A model generated the notes under the pieces. It made no database searches, was not told where the DNA came from, and worked only from the letters and a program-made list of their open reading frames with translations. The position numbers and the translations under genes are program-made. This document shows positions 51,452 through 60,601 of a stretch of DNA of 64,000 nucleotides, piece by piece (the stretch's first letter is position 1; every line of letters begins with the position of its first letter). Origin of the DNA: Gluconacetobacter liquefaciens (GTDB lineage: Bacteria; Pseudomonadota; Alphaproteobacteria; Acetobacterales; Acetobacteraceae); contig NZ_QQAW01000006.1 of NCBI RefSeq assembly GCF_003350405.1, positions 210,076 through 274,075 of the forward strand, read 5' to 3'.

Positions 51452-52336
51452 TCACCCGGTCAGACGGGTCACTCCGCCGGTCGAGGCAAAATAACGATCG
51501 ACCGCCTGCTTCATCGCCCCTGCGACCATCATCCGATGCCCTGCCTGGCGAAGTGCCGCTTCGTCCATGCGGTTGGACATGAAGCCCATCTCGACCAGCA
51601 CAGACGGGATATCGGCTGATTTCAGCACCACGAACGCCGCGTGACGCGCCGGATGGGTCAGCAGGCCGATCCGGGGCCTGAAAGAGTCCACCACGCTGGC
51701 GGCCATATGCGCGGCCCCGCGCCGCGTTTCCTCCGTCACCAAGCTGGCCAGGATCGCCGCCACTTCGGGCGAATTGGCATGCACACGCGGGCCGCCGAAC
51801 CGGTCGGCGCTGTTCTCAGTCTGCGCCAGGGCCGCGCTCTGGGCGTCGGAAGCCTGCCCCGACAACGTATAGACGCTGGCCCCGCGTACCGACCGGTCGG
51901 TCAGCGCGTCGGCATGCATGGAAATGAACAGCGCCGCACTGTGCGCGTGCGCGATCTCCACCCGCCCTTCCAGCGGGATGAAGCGGTCGTCTGCCCTGGT
52001 CATTGCAACGCGATAGGCGCCGCTGGCCAGTAATTGCCGTTGCAGTTCGGTGGCGGCGGCCTCGGCGATATGTTTTTCGTAGGTGCCGGAAACCCCGATC
52101 GCACCAGGGTCCTTCCCGCCATGGCCGGGATCGAGCATGATCAACGGCAGGGGCGCTGCCGCCCGCCCCACGATCGCCGGAGCATGCAGGGGGTGTGGCC
52201 GCGCATGCGCGGTGGCCCGGTGCGTAACCGCCCCCGCGCCGACTGGCCGCGCAGCCAGTCCCGTACCCAAGGTGGCCAGCAGGATCGCGCGCCGCCCCTG
52301 CCCGACCGGCCGCGCTCCAGAATGATCAGCATCCAT
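51452..52336 (-). CDS. N-acetylmuramoyl-L-alanine amidase (Tat-exported)
   Basis: 294-residue Amidase_3 zinc enzyme that cleaves the lactyl-amide bond of peptidoglycan in the periplasm. Zinc ligands appear as LDPGHGGKDPG, the Glu of EKHIAEAAA and SMHADAL, and the catalytic Glu is in VEMGFMSN. The N-terminus has a twin-arginine-type signal (GRRAILLATLGTGLAA), as AmiA and AmiC do. ATG 52336 with AAGGGG upstream is preferred over ATG 52357. It lacks an AMIN domain and is divergent from rne. Confidence 0.9.
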   Translation of the reverse strand: MDADHSGARPVGQGRRAILLATLGTGLAARPVGAGAVTHRATAHARPHPLHAPAIVGRAAAPLPLIMLDPGHGGKDPGAIGVSGTYEKHIAEAAATELQRQLLASGAYRVAMTRADDRFIPLEGRVEIAHAHSAALFISMHADALTDRSVRGASVYTLSGQASDAQSAALAQTENSADRFGGPRVHANSPEVAAILASLVTEETRRGAAHMAASVVDSFRPRIGLLTHPARHAAFVVLKSADIPSVLVEMGFMSNRMDEAALRQAGHRMMVAGAMKQAVDRYFASTGGVTRLTG

Positions 52337-52918
52337 GAAACCGCCCCTTATGGCCATTTCCACGCGCAACGATAGCAGGATCTGTTCCCTTCGTCTGCAT
52401 TTCAACAGCTTGCAGGAAATCTTTGACGCGGACCATCAGGCTACCTTCGCACGTTGCGACAGCGCTTGCAGCGCGGCCTCAGTTGGGTCATGCTTGCACC
52501 GTGATGGGTCTCCGCCTGTTGGCGCCGGAAAACGGCCCGACCGGCAGGATCGGGCCCATCCGGCAGGCCGCACCCGTGACCCACGGACCACGGATGCCGC
52601 TCCGCCCCGACCGCAAGGCCGGCGCAGGATGACGATGCCCTTTATTCCGACGCCGCACCGCGCATGCGCGGGTGCGCGTCACCGCCTGATGAGGATGGAT
52701 GAACGCCACGCGATCCGCGTTCGCAGACAGCCCGGCACAGCGCGCGTCACATGGGACGCGCGCGGGCATGATCTGCGCGGATTTCGCCGCAACGGCTTCC
52801 GGATCCGTCGAATTGTCTCCAATTTCCATCTTTGCCCTTCCCACCCGTCGCAAAGGCGCGTCCCCCATGAGGACGCCGGACAGACGGCAGGAGCGGGCAT
52901 ACCGGAGTTCCGTTTTTA
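52337..52918. other. Long intergenic region upstream of rne
   Basis: 582 bases with no frame that I would call coding; one plus-strand frame runs through it but its composition looks unselected. It should contain the amidase promoter and a long rne 5' leader. RNase E genes often carry long leaders through which the enzyme lowers its own mRNA, but the hairpins of the enterobacterial rne leader are not recognisable here. Confidence 0.4.
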
Positions 52919-55918
52919 ATGACCAAGCGCATGCTGATCGACACGACACACGCGGAAGAAACCCGCGTGGTCGTGATGGATGGTAACAGGCTCGAGGATT
53001 ACGACGTCGAGGCTTCGGCCAAGAAGCAGCTCAAAGGCAATATCTATCTGGCCAAGGTCATCCGGGTAGAACCCAGCCTGCAGGCCGCTTTCGTCGAATA
53101 TGGCGGCAACCGCCACGGCTTCCTGGCCTTCAGCGAGATCCATCCGGACTATTACCAGATTCCGGTTGCGGATCGGGAAAAGCTGCTGGCTCTTCAGGAA
53201 GAGGAAGCCCGCGCCGAGGAAGCCCAGGCTGACGACGACGCCGATGCCGCACCCGCTACGGCGGACGCGCCGGCCGAGGACGCGCCGGAAGGCGAGGCCG
53301 AGCCCATGCCGGAAACCGTCGGTGGCGAGACCGATACCGGCGACGAGAGCATGGTGCAGCGCCGCATCGCCCGCTTCCTGCGCAACTACAAGATCCAGGA
53401 AGTGATCCGCCGCCGGCAGGTCCTGCTGGTCCAGGTGGTCAAAGAGGAACGCGGCAACAAGGGGGCTGCGCTCACCACCTATATTTCGCTGGCCGGCCGC
53501 TATTGCGTGCTGATGCCCAATTCGCTGCGGGGCGGCGGCGTGTCACGCAAGATCACTTCGGTTGCCGATCGGCGGCGCCTGAAGGACGTGATCGCGGAAC
53601 TGCAGATTCCGCGCGGCATGGCCATGATCGTACGCACGGCGGGTGCCCAGCGCCCCCGGCCCGAGATCATGCGCGACTGCGAATATCTGCTGCGGCTGTG
53701 GGACGACATCCGCGACCTGACGATGAATTCGGTGGCTCCCGCGCTGATCTATGAGGAAGCCAGCCTGATCAAGCGCGCGATCCGCGACATCTATACCCGC
53801 GACGTGACCGAGATCCTCGTGGATGGCGAGCCTGGCTGGAAATCGGCGCGCGACTTCATGCGCATGCTGATGCCGCAGAGCGCACCGAAGGTGAAATGCT
53901 GGCGCGACGGCGCCCAGCCGCTGTTCTCGCATTTCAATGTCGAGGGCCTGCTGGATTCGATGCTGTCGCCGACGGTGCAGTTGCGCTCGGGCGGTTATCT
54001 GGTCATCAACCAGGCCGAGGCCCTGGTGGCGATCGACGTCAATTCAGGCCGGTCGACCCGCGAGCGCAATATCGAGGAAACGGCGCTGCGCACCAATCTG
54101 GAAGCCGCCGAGGAAGTGGCTCGCCAGTTGCGCCTGCGCGACCTCGCCGGCCTGATCGTTATCGATTTCATCGACATGGAAAGCCGCAAGCACAATGCGA
54201 TGGTCGAGCGGCGTCTGAAAGACGCGTTGCGGACCGATCGTGCGCGGATCCAGGTCGGCTCGATTTCGCATTTCGGGCTGCTGGAGATGTCGCGGCAGCG
54301 TCTGCGGCCCTCGATCACGGAATCGAGCTTCACCCCCTGTCCGCATTGCCAGGGCACGGGCATCATCCGCGGCACCGAAAGCGCGGCGCTGCATGTGCTG
54401 CGTGCGATCGAGGAAGAAGGCGCCCGCCGCCGCGCGGCCGAGATCACGGTCCATGTGGCTGCCGAAATCGCGCTGTATATTCTCAACAACAAACGCGCGT
54501 GGCTCGACGAAATCGAGAAGCGGCACAAGATGCGCGTGGTGTTCTCACCCGACGCTTCGCTGCTGCCGCCCCAGTTGCGCATCGAGCGCGTGCGGCCCCA
54601 GACCGAGCGTTTCGAACCGGTGGCGCAGGCCACTCTTGCCGAACCGATCGAGACCGAAGCTGAAACCGAGACCGATGCGCCCGCCCCCGTGGTGCGCGAG
54701 ATCCCGATCCAGGCCGAAGCCCCGGCCGCCGTCGAGGACGCTCCTCGCGCCGCCGAAGGTGCGGAAGACGGTACCGACCATCGCCGCCGCCGCCGCCGGC
54801 GTCGGCGTCGGCGGAACGGGGAACGGACCGTCGATGGCGCGTCTCAGTCGGCTCTTCTCGATGCCAACGGCGAGGATGATGAGTCGGACGACGACACTGC
54901 CGAGGCCGCCGTCACTGCGAGCGAACCGGCTCCCGAAGCGCCCGCCCACCGGGAACACGAGGACGAGGGCCGCGACCGCCCACGCCGTCGGCGTGACCGG
55001 CGCGAACCCAAAGCGGTGGACGCCCCGTATCGCGGCCCGACGCCGGCCAACCCGTTCGGCAACGGCATCATCGACATCTTCGACGTGATCGAACAGTCGA
55101 CCGAGGCCGCCCTGCCTGTGGTGTCCCCGTCCCGGCGCCCGGCCCCCGAACCGGCGGAGATCGTCGATATCGCCGAGACGCTCGCGGTGTCGGAGCCCGA
55201 AGCCGTGCCGGTGGCCGTGGTGGTGGAAACGGTCTTGGAAGCCGCACCCGAAACCGTGCCTGCGGCCGAGCCCGGTGAGGACGCCCCCAAGCCGCGCCGC
55301 CGCCGGAGCCCGCGGACCCGCAAGAGCGTGGATGCCGAACCGGCAGCGGTCGAACCCGCCACGGTCGAGGCGGCGGCGGAGCCCGCACTGGTCGCAGCCC
55401 CTGAGGCACCGGCTGAAAGCGCCGAGCCGGTAGTGGAGGCACCCGCCACACCGACGCGGACGCGCCGTCGGCGCACGGTCAAGACTGCGGCGCCGGTTGA
55501 GGAAGTGGCCGAAGAGGCTCCAGTCGAGGCACCGGAAGAGGTTGCCGATGTCGTGAAGGAAGCGCCGGAAAAGAAAAAGCCCGGCCGCAAGCCGGCGACA
55601 CGCGCGACGACCGGCACCAAGGCCCGCAAGACCACGAAAGCCGAGAAGGTCGAGAAGGTCGAAGCGGCCCCCGTGGAAGCAACCGACACGAGCGCCGAAC
55701 TGGTCGATCCTGCCCCCGCGAAACCCAAGCGGGCCCGCAAGGCCCCCGCACGGGCAAAGGCCACGAAGGCAGCCGCGATCGATGCCGAAGCGGCCCCCAA
55801 GGCTGAGACAGCAGACGGCACGTCCGCCGCCGCGGCCGACGGACCGGTGGTGCAGCCGATCGTCATCGACGATGCTACTCCTGCCCCGGCACGCCGGACC
55901 GGCTGGTGGCGTCGCTAA
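52919..55918 (+). CDS. rne: Ribonuclease E
   Basis: 999-residue endoribonuclease and degradosome scaffold. The S1 domain (about 35-150) is interrupted by an acidic insert (about 92-145) typical of alphaproteobacteria. Catalytic residues lie in VAIDVNSGRSTRERNIEET and IDFIDMESRKHN, and the zinc-link CPHCQGTG joins the dimer. After about residue 545 the C-terminal half is low-complexity Ala/Glu/Pro with Arg blocks (HRRRRRRRRRRRN-like near 625), likely RNA- and partner-binding. The 17-bp inverted repeat follows the stop. Confidence 0.94.
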   Translation: MTKRMLIDTTHAEETRVVVMDGNRLEDYDVEASAKKQLKGNIYLAKVIRVEPSLQAAFVEYGGNRHGFLAFSEIHPDYYQIPVADREKLLALQEEEARAEEAQADDDADAAPATADAPAEDAPEGEAEPMPETVGGETDTGDESMVQRRIARFLRNYKIQEVIRRRQVLLVQVVKEERGNKGAALTTYISLAGRYCVLMPNSLRGGGVSRKITSVADRRRLKDVIAELQIPRGMAMIVRTAGAQRPRPEIMRDCEYLLRLWDDIRDLTMNSVAPALIYEEASLIKRAIRDIYTRDVTEILVDGEPGWKSARDFMRMLMPQSAPKVKCWRDGAQPLFSHFNVEGLLDSMLSPTVQLRSGGYLVINQAEALVAIDVNSGRSTRERNIEETALRTNLEAAEEVARQLRLRDLAGLIVIDFIDMESRKHNAMVERRLKDALRTDRARIQVGSISHFGLLEMSRQRLRPSITESSFTPCPHCQGTGIIRGTESAALHVLRAIEEEGARRRAAEITVHVAAEIALYILNNKRAWLDEIEKRHKMRVVFSPDASLLPPQLRIERVRPQTERFEPVAQATLAEPIETEAETETDAPAPVVREIPIQAEAPAAVEDAPRAAEGAEDGTDHRRRRRRRRRRRNGERTVDGASQSALLDANGEDDESDDDTAEAAVTASEPAPEAPAHREHEDEGRDRPRRRRDRREPKAVDAPYRGPTPANPFGNGIIDIFDVIEQSTEAALPVVSPSRRPAPEPAEIVDIAETLAVSEPEAVPVAVVVETVLEAAPETVPAAEPGEDAPKPRRRRSPRTRKSVDAEPAAVEPATVEAAAEPALVAAPEAPAESAEPVVEAPATPTRTRRRRTVKTAAPVEEVAEEAPVEAPEEVADVVKEAPEKKKPGRKPATRATTGTKARKTTKAEKVEKVEAAPVEATDTSAELVDPAPAKPKRARKAPARAKATKAAAIDAEAAPKAETADGTSAAAADGPVVQPIVIDDATPAPARRTGWWRR

Positions 55919-55930
55919 GCCGCTGCCGCA

Positions 55931-55969
55931 ATCATGTCCCCGCGTCCAAATCGGACGCGGGGACATGAT
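55931..55969. repeat. 17-bp perfect inverted repeat after rne
   Basis: The arm ATCATGTCCCCGCGTCC (55931-55947) and its exact reverse complement (55953-55969) flank a 5-base centre AAATC. It starts 13 bases after the rne stop. No U-tract follows, so it could protect the 3' end or be a mobile palindromic repeat; a second copy is not visible in this window. Confidence 0.7.
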
Positions 55970-56040
55970 GAATGCATGCATAGATGGCTCAACCCGCTGA
56001 GGGTTCTGACGAAATCCTGCCGCGGTACGTCAACGATACA

Positions 56041-56064
56041 GGCCCGCCCCATCTGGGGCGGGCC
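56041..56064. terminator. Bidirectional hairpin between rne and the amidinohydrolase gene
   Basis: GGCCCGCCCC/GGGGCGGGCC, a 10-bp perfect stem with an ATCT loop in the middle of the convergent interval. A third stem CCGGCGGC/GCCGCCGG lies at about 56097-56118. The strength of the stem suggests a terminator despite weak U-tracts. Confidence 0.6.
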
Positions 56065-56125
56065 TGTTCGCATTATAAGACGCTGTTTGAAATGCTCCGG
56101 CGGCACATCGGCCGCCGGCCCGGCC

Positions 56126-56998
56126 TCAGCCGGCGGCGAGCGAGGCGCGACGCAACGGCATCGTCATGCAATGGATGCTGCCTCCGCCCTGTGAGAACTG
56201 ATTCAACTCGGGGTCGATCACGGTCAGTCCCTCGGCCCGCAGCATCTCGTTGATGCGCTTCGAATGACGCGGGCTCACCACACGGTCGCGACCGAGCGCC
56301 AGCACGTTGCAGCCCATGTCCCGCATCGCTTCCTTGTAGCTGACCGGCAGCAGACGGATGCCCTGCGCGCGGAACCAGTCAAGGTCCTCGTCATCCAACA
56401 CGTCAATCGCAGCGATGGCCAGGTTTTCTGTCACCATCGTGAAAATGACATCCAGATGCAGGAAATGTTCCGGGAAACGGATCATCCGCGTCGTCCAGCC
56501 GGCATCCTCGAACCATCCCAGGAATTCGCGCGCGCCGGCCTGATCCGTGCGGCCACCCGTCACGCCCACGGCCACCAGACCGGGACGGATGATATGGATA
56601 TCGCCCCCTTCGATATGGCCCTGGGTCGCGCTCTTCCAGATATCGTCCGGCTCGTAGAACGTGCGGATCTCTCCCTCTTCCGCCTTGCGCTCGGGGCGCA
56701 TCATGCGGGTAACGACCGTGCCCCAGGGCGTGGTCTGCGAACTGTCGCGCGTATAGACCTGATAGGGCATGCCCGCGCGCGGCTTGAGGAAATGGCAGGC
56801 CGCCCCCGCCCCTTCGAGGGCTGAGACCAGTTCGCCGAACTGTGCCGCCAGGGCACCACGGTCGATCTGTACGCCCTTCGCCATGGTCTGGATCGCGATG
56901 TCGTTGCTGGGTATCCAGTTATAATTGTCGGGCGGGCATAAAAGAACATCCGACAATTCGCCGGTTTCGCTGTCGATGAACCACCGGTTCGACGTCAT
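56126..56998 (-). CDS. Amidinohydrolase of the arginine deiminase/dimethylargininase superfamily
   Basis: 290-residue five-blade alpha/beta propeller enzyme expected to hydrolyse a guanidino or methylated guanidino compound. Catalytic features are YTRDSSQTTPWG (substrate Asp), GHIEGGDIHII (Glu/Asp), HLDVIFTMV (His-Asp) and the nucleophile Cys277 in GGGSIHCMTMPL. Length and motif set fit the DDAH-like group better than the 400-residue arginine deiminases. AAGGAG precedes ATG 56998. It is divergent from an amino-acid ABC importer, so an arginine-related imported substrate is a reasonable inference. Confidence 0.85.
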   Translation of the reverse strand: MTSNRWFIDSETGELSDVLLCPPDNYNWIPSNDIAIQTMAKGVQIDRGALAAQFGELVSALEGAGAACHFLKPRAGMPYQVYTRDSSQTTPWGTVVTRMMRPERKAEEGEIRTFYEPDDIWKSATQGHIEGGDIHIIRPGLVAVGVTGGRTDQAGAREFLGWFEDAGWTTRMIRFPEHFLHLDVIFTMVTENLAIAAIDVLDDEDLDWFRAQGIRLLPVSYKEAMRDMGCNVLALGRDRVVSPRHSKRINEMLRAEGLTVIDPELNQFSQGGGSIHCMTMPLRRASLAAG

Positions 56999-57208
56999 AT
57001 CCCATTCTCCTTCCGCTCGAATGTAAAGCGAGCCCGATCCTGTTCTTCACCACTCCAAGCAGGAGATACAGGATACACGATTTAAATCGAGGGGAGTTCT
57101 CTTCAGGTCTTGGTAAATCAAAAACCAACCGAAATGGTATATAGGGTCGCTATCCGGCTGGCGCCAGCCGGAACATTCCGCCTATGATTCCGGTAGCCGT
57201 TCCGCGTC

Positions 57209-58855
57209 ATGCCGCTATACGAAGGATGGTCCCGCTTGCCGAGCACCCGCCCGCCTGCCCTCGCTTTATCCAGACCCCGGCGTACACCAGCCCTTCAGCG
57301 CATCACACGGCGGGCCGCTCCATGGCGCCGCATATGCCTGGCGGCTCTGTTCGTTCTGGCTTTCATCCTGCCCGCCGCGCGGGCACATGCCGACGATCTC
57401 CCAAGCTTCGTGCATGACGGACAATTGACGCTCTGTACCAACCCCACCCTGCCACCGATGACGTTCGTCAACGGGTCCGACACCAATGCCCTGGCCGGGA
57501 TGGATATCGACCTCGCCCGGCGCCTCGCGGCCTACTGGCATGTCCCGCTCGTGCCCCAGACGATGGATTTCGAAGGGCTGTTCCCCAGCCTCTCCGCCCA
57601 GCGTTGCGGCATGGTCATCAGCGGCGTCCTGCGGCAGGCAGGCCGACTGCGGAATTATGATGCGGTGGCCTATCTGGACTCCAGCGTGGTGGCCGTCGCC
57701 CGCGTCGGTACCCCGAGAATCCGCACCATGGCCGATCTGTCCGGCCAGACCGTCGCCGTCCAGTCCGGCACCAGCTACGCCGCGCAGATCGAACGGGAGA
57801 ATGATCGCCTGCGCGCGGCCGGACGGCTACCGATCATCCTGCAACAATACCCGACGGAAGATCAGGTCGTGCAGCAGGTCCTGATCGGGCGCGTCCATGC
57901 TTTCATCAGCCAGGATGTCGAACTCTACTACCGACAGAAGCAACTGGGCGGAAAAGTTACCATCATCCTGACGCCGGACTATCCGGATTTTCATCAGTTC
58001 GCCGTCTATATCCGCAAGGATGCACACGACACCGAACTTTTACAGAAGGCGATCGACGACCTGACCCAACAGGGCGAACTCTCCGCCATGGCAAGGAAAT
58101 GGGGCATCTCGGGCGACCATCAGAGCGTCTTCACCGACCGGAAAGCGTCATCGCGCTTCGATTTCGCCACGTTCTTCAGCGCCCTGCTCTCGACAGCCTT
58201 CCTCAAGGGCGCAGCACTGACGCTGGTCATTGCCATCCTTTCGCACCTGACGGCCATCATCATCTCGGTCCCCATGGCCATGAAGCTGAACGGCCGGGAT
58301 TCGATCGTCAGAAGGCTGCTCGGTCTCTATGTCGCCATATTCCGGGGGGCACCGACGCTTCTGCAACTGCTGTTCATCTGGAACGCGCTGCCGCAATTCT
58401 TCCCCATCTTCCGTGAGCACTGGTTCACCCCGTTTCTGGCAACCTGGCTCTCCCTGTCGATCAATGAATCCGCCTATCAGGTTGAAATCAACCGTGCCGC
58501 GCTGCGCGCCGTCGATCCGGGCCAGGTCCTGGCCGCCGACGCCCTGGGCATGACGACGGCGCAGACATACCGCCACGTCATCTTCCCGCAGGCGCTACGC
58601 ATCGCCCTTCCGCCCACCATCAACGAATTCATCAGCCTGCTGAAGACGACCTCGCTCGCTTCGGTCATCTCGTTGCAGGAGCTTCTGGCCGTTACCCAAA
58701 TCCAGGTGGCCCGCACGTTCCAGTTTACCGAATATTATGCCGCCGCCCTGGTCTATTATCTGGCGATGGTCTTCTTCTTTCTGTTCCTGCAAAAGCGGAT
58801 CGAGCGCCGCTTCGTCTGGGCCGACCGCGACAAGGCGTCCACCGATGCAGCTTAG
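57209..58855 (+). CDS. Polar amino-acid ABC importer: substrate-binding domain fused to permease
   Basis: 548-residue fusion. A basic N-terminus of about 40 residues precedes a signal/anchor (about 44-60, CLAALFVLAFILPAARA). A family 3 solute-binding domain follows (about 65-295: LTLCTNPTLPPMTF, GMDIDLARRLA, AVQSGTSYAAQIE). A HisM/GlnP-type permease (about 315-535) has several helices and the EAA loop RAALRAVDPGQVLAADALGM. The binding domain is therefore tethered to the membrane. The ATPase gene overlaps the stop by 11 bases. Only one permease gene is present, so a homodimeric channel is likely. Confidence 0.9.
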   Translation: MPLYEGWSRLPSTRPPALALSRPRRTPALQRITRRAAPWRRICLAALFVLAFILPAARAHADDLPSFVHDGQLTLCTNPTLPPMTFVNGSDTNALAGMDIDLARRLAAYWHVPLVPQTMDFEGLFPSLSAQRCGMVISGVLRQAGRLRNYDAVAYLDSSVVAVARVGTPRIRTMADLSGQTVAVQSGTSYAAQIERENDRLRAAGRLPIILQQYPTEDQVVQQVLIGRVHAFISQDVELYYRQKQLGGKVTIILTPDYPDFHQFAVYIRKDAHDTELLQKAIDDLTQQGELSAMARKWGISGDHQSVFTDRKASSRFDFATFFSALLSTAFLKGAALTLVIAILSHLTAIIISVPMAMKLNGRDSIVRRLLGLYVAIFRGAPTLLQLLFIWNALPQFFPIFREHWFTPFLATWLSLSINESAYQVEINRAALRAVDPGQVLAADALGMTTAQTYRHVIFPQALRIALPPTINEFISLLKTTSLASVISLQELLAVTQIQVARTFQFTEYYAAALVYYLAMVFFFLFLQKRIERRFVWADRDKASTDAA

Positions 58856-59603
58856 CACCTCCCCCGACCCGACCGCGCGGATCTCGATCCGTGGACTGAG
58901 CAAGTTCTACAAAGATTACCTCGCTCTCGATCGGGTCGATCTCGATGTCCGCAAGGGCGAGAGGATCGTGGTACTCGGCCCGTCAGGATCGGGAAAATCC
59001 ACCTTCATTCGCTGCCTCAACCGCATCGAGCCACATGACAGCGGGGTTCTGATGATCGACGGCCGCGTCATCGATGACCGCACGGACCTTACGGCGTTGC
59101 GCGGCTCGGTCGGCATGGTGTTCCAGAACTATAATCTGTTTCCTCATCTCAGCGTTCTCGACAATTGCACGCTGGCGCCCCGGCTGGTGCGGGGCGTCGG
59201 GACATCCGATGCCGAGGCCACGGCCCGCCGCTATCTCTCGCAGGTCAATATCGCCGAACAGGCCGACAAATTCCCGATCCAGCTTTCGGGCGGCCAACAG
59301 CAGCGCGTCGCGATCGCCCGCGCCCTGTGCATGAACCCCGAGATCATTCTGTTCGACGAACCCACGGCCGCCCTCGACCCGGAATCCATCTCCGGAATCG
59401 TCGGCATCATGCGCGATCTGACCGAGCAGGGAATCACCACCGTCTGCGTAACCCATGAAATGGGCTTCGCCCGCCATATCGCCGACCGCATCGTCTTCAT
59501 GGACCGGGGCGCGGTGCTGGAAATCACGCCCCCCGAAGAATTCTTTACCGCGCCGCGCACCGAAAGAGCGCGAACTTTCCTCGCACAGATGATCCGCCAC
59601 TGA
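58845..59603 (+). CDS. Polar amino-acid ABC importer ATPase
   Basis: 252-residue ATPase of the GlnQ/HisP type. Walker A is GPSGSGKSTF, the Q-loop is MVFQNYNLFPHLSVLDN, the signature is LSGGQQQRVAIARAL and Walker B is ILFDEPTAALDPE, with the H-loop in VTHEMGFARH. It partners the upstream binding protein-permease fusion, and the 11-base overlap suggests translational coupling. Together they make a two-gene complete importer. Confidence 0.94.
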   Translation: MQLSTSPDPTARISIRGLSKFYKDYLALDRVDLDVRKGERIVVLGPSGSGKSTFIRCLNRIEPHDSGVLMIDGRVIDDRTDLTALRGSVGMVFQNYNLFPHLSVLDNCTLAPRLVRGVGTSDAEATARRYLSQVNIAEQADKFPIQLSGGQQQRVAIARALCMNPEIILFDEPTAALDPESISGIVGIMRDLTEQGITTVCVTHEMGFARHIADRIVFMDRGAVLEITPPEEFFTAPRTERARTFLAQMIRH

Positions 59604-59734
59604 CGGGCTTGCATCGAGAAGCAAAATCGCCCCCAATGGCAAGGCAGAAAGGCGGCACGGGGTGAACTATTGCTGCCGGCCGGCGCGCGCAGCCTCGGCA
59701 CCTTCGGGCATTTAAAACGGAAGACTGAGTACGC

Positions 59735-60496
59735 ATGACCACACCAATCTTCCCCCCCCAGCAGGCTGAACAGGACGAACAGTCCCTGCGCGAGGATCTG
59801 GCCGCCGCCTACCGGCTACTGGCTCTGTTCGACATGACGGACCTTGTCTACACCCACCTCTCGGTACGTCTGCCCGGGCCTGGCCATACATTCCTGGTCA
59901 ATCCGTACGGTCTGCTGTTCGAAGAAATCACCGCCAGTTCGCTGGTCGTGGTGGATGCCGACGGTCTACCGAAACAGCCGACGAGTTGGCCGGTGAATCC
60001 GGCCGGCTTCGTCATCCATTCCGCCGTCCATCGCAGCCGTCCCGACGCCGCCTGCGTCATGCATACCCACACGCTGGCCGGCATGACCGTCGCCGCCCAG
60101 CAGCATGGAATCCTGCCGCTCAACCAGATCAATGCCGAATTCCACGGCCGCGTCGGCTTTCATCCCTACGAAGGGATCGCGGCGGACGACAATCTGAGCG
60201 AACGCGAGCGTCTGGTCCGCGACCTCGGCGACAATATCGGCCTGATCCTCCAGAATCATGGCCTGCTGACAGTCGGTATCTCGGTCGCCCAGGCGTTCTA
60301 CCGCACCTACTATCTGGAACAGGCCTGTCGCATCCAGATCTCCACACAATCGACCGGTGCTCCACTGCACCTGCCTTCTGAAGACAAGTTGCTACGCACC
60401 CGCGCACAATTCGAGAGCGACCCGGATCAGGGTCAACTGGTCTGGCGCGCCCTGCGCCGCAAGCTGGATCGTGAACAGCCGGATTACATCCGCTAG
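59735..60496 (+). CDS. Class II aldolase/adducin family protein
   Basis: 253-residue class II aldolase-like protein. Zinc ligands appear in VMHTHTLAGMTVAA and the later His in ILQNHGLLTVG. The N-terminal YRLLALFDMTDLVYTHLSVR matches the group of cytosolic aldolase/adducin proteins often found with amino-acid or sugar catabolic genes. There is no adducin tail. It follows the transporter by 131 bases on the same strand. The substrate is not predictable from sequence. Confidence 0.85.
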   Translation: MTTPIFPPQQAEQDEQSLREDLAAAYRLLALFDMTDLVYTHLSVRLPGPGHTFLVNPYGLLFEEITASSLVVVDADGLPKQPTSWPVNPAGFVIHSAVHRSRPDAACVMHTHTLAGMTVAAQQHGILPLNQINAEFHGRVGFHPYEGIAADDNLSERERLVRDLGDNIGLILQNHGLLTVGISVAQAFYRTYYLEQACRIQISTQSTGAPLHLPSEDKLLRTRAQFESDPDQGQLVWRALRRKLDREQPDYIR

Positions 60497-60601
60497 CTTG
60501 GCAAGGCCCCATCTTTCGGCATGGAGGGGCGCGAAACGAGCCCCTCCTCTTTTCGTGAATTCTTGTTATATCATCCGTGGTCTACTCCCTGCGCCGGCCC
60601 G

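Noticed and set aside
52335..52919. 194-codon plus-strand frame upstream of rne
   Set aside because: No motif, low coding bias, and it runs up to the rne start; more likely leader sequence.
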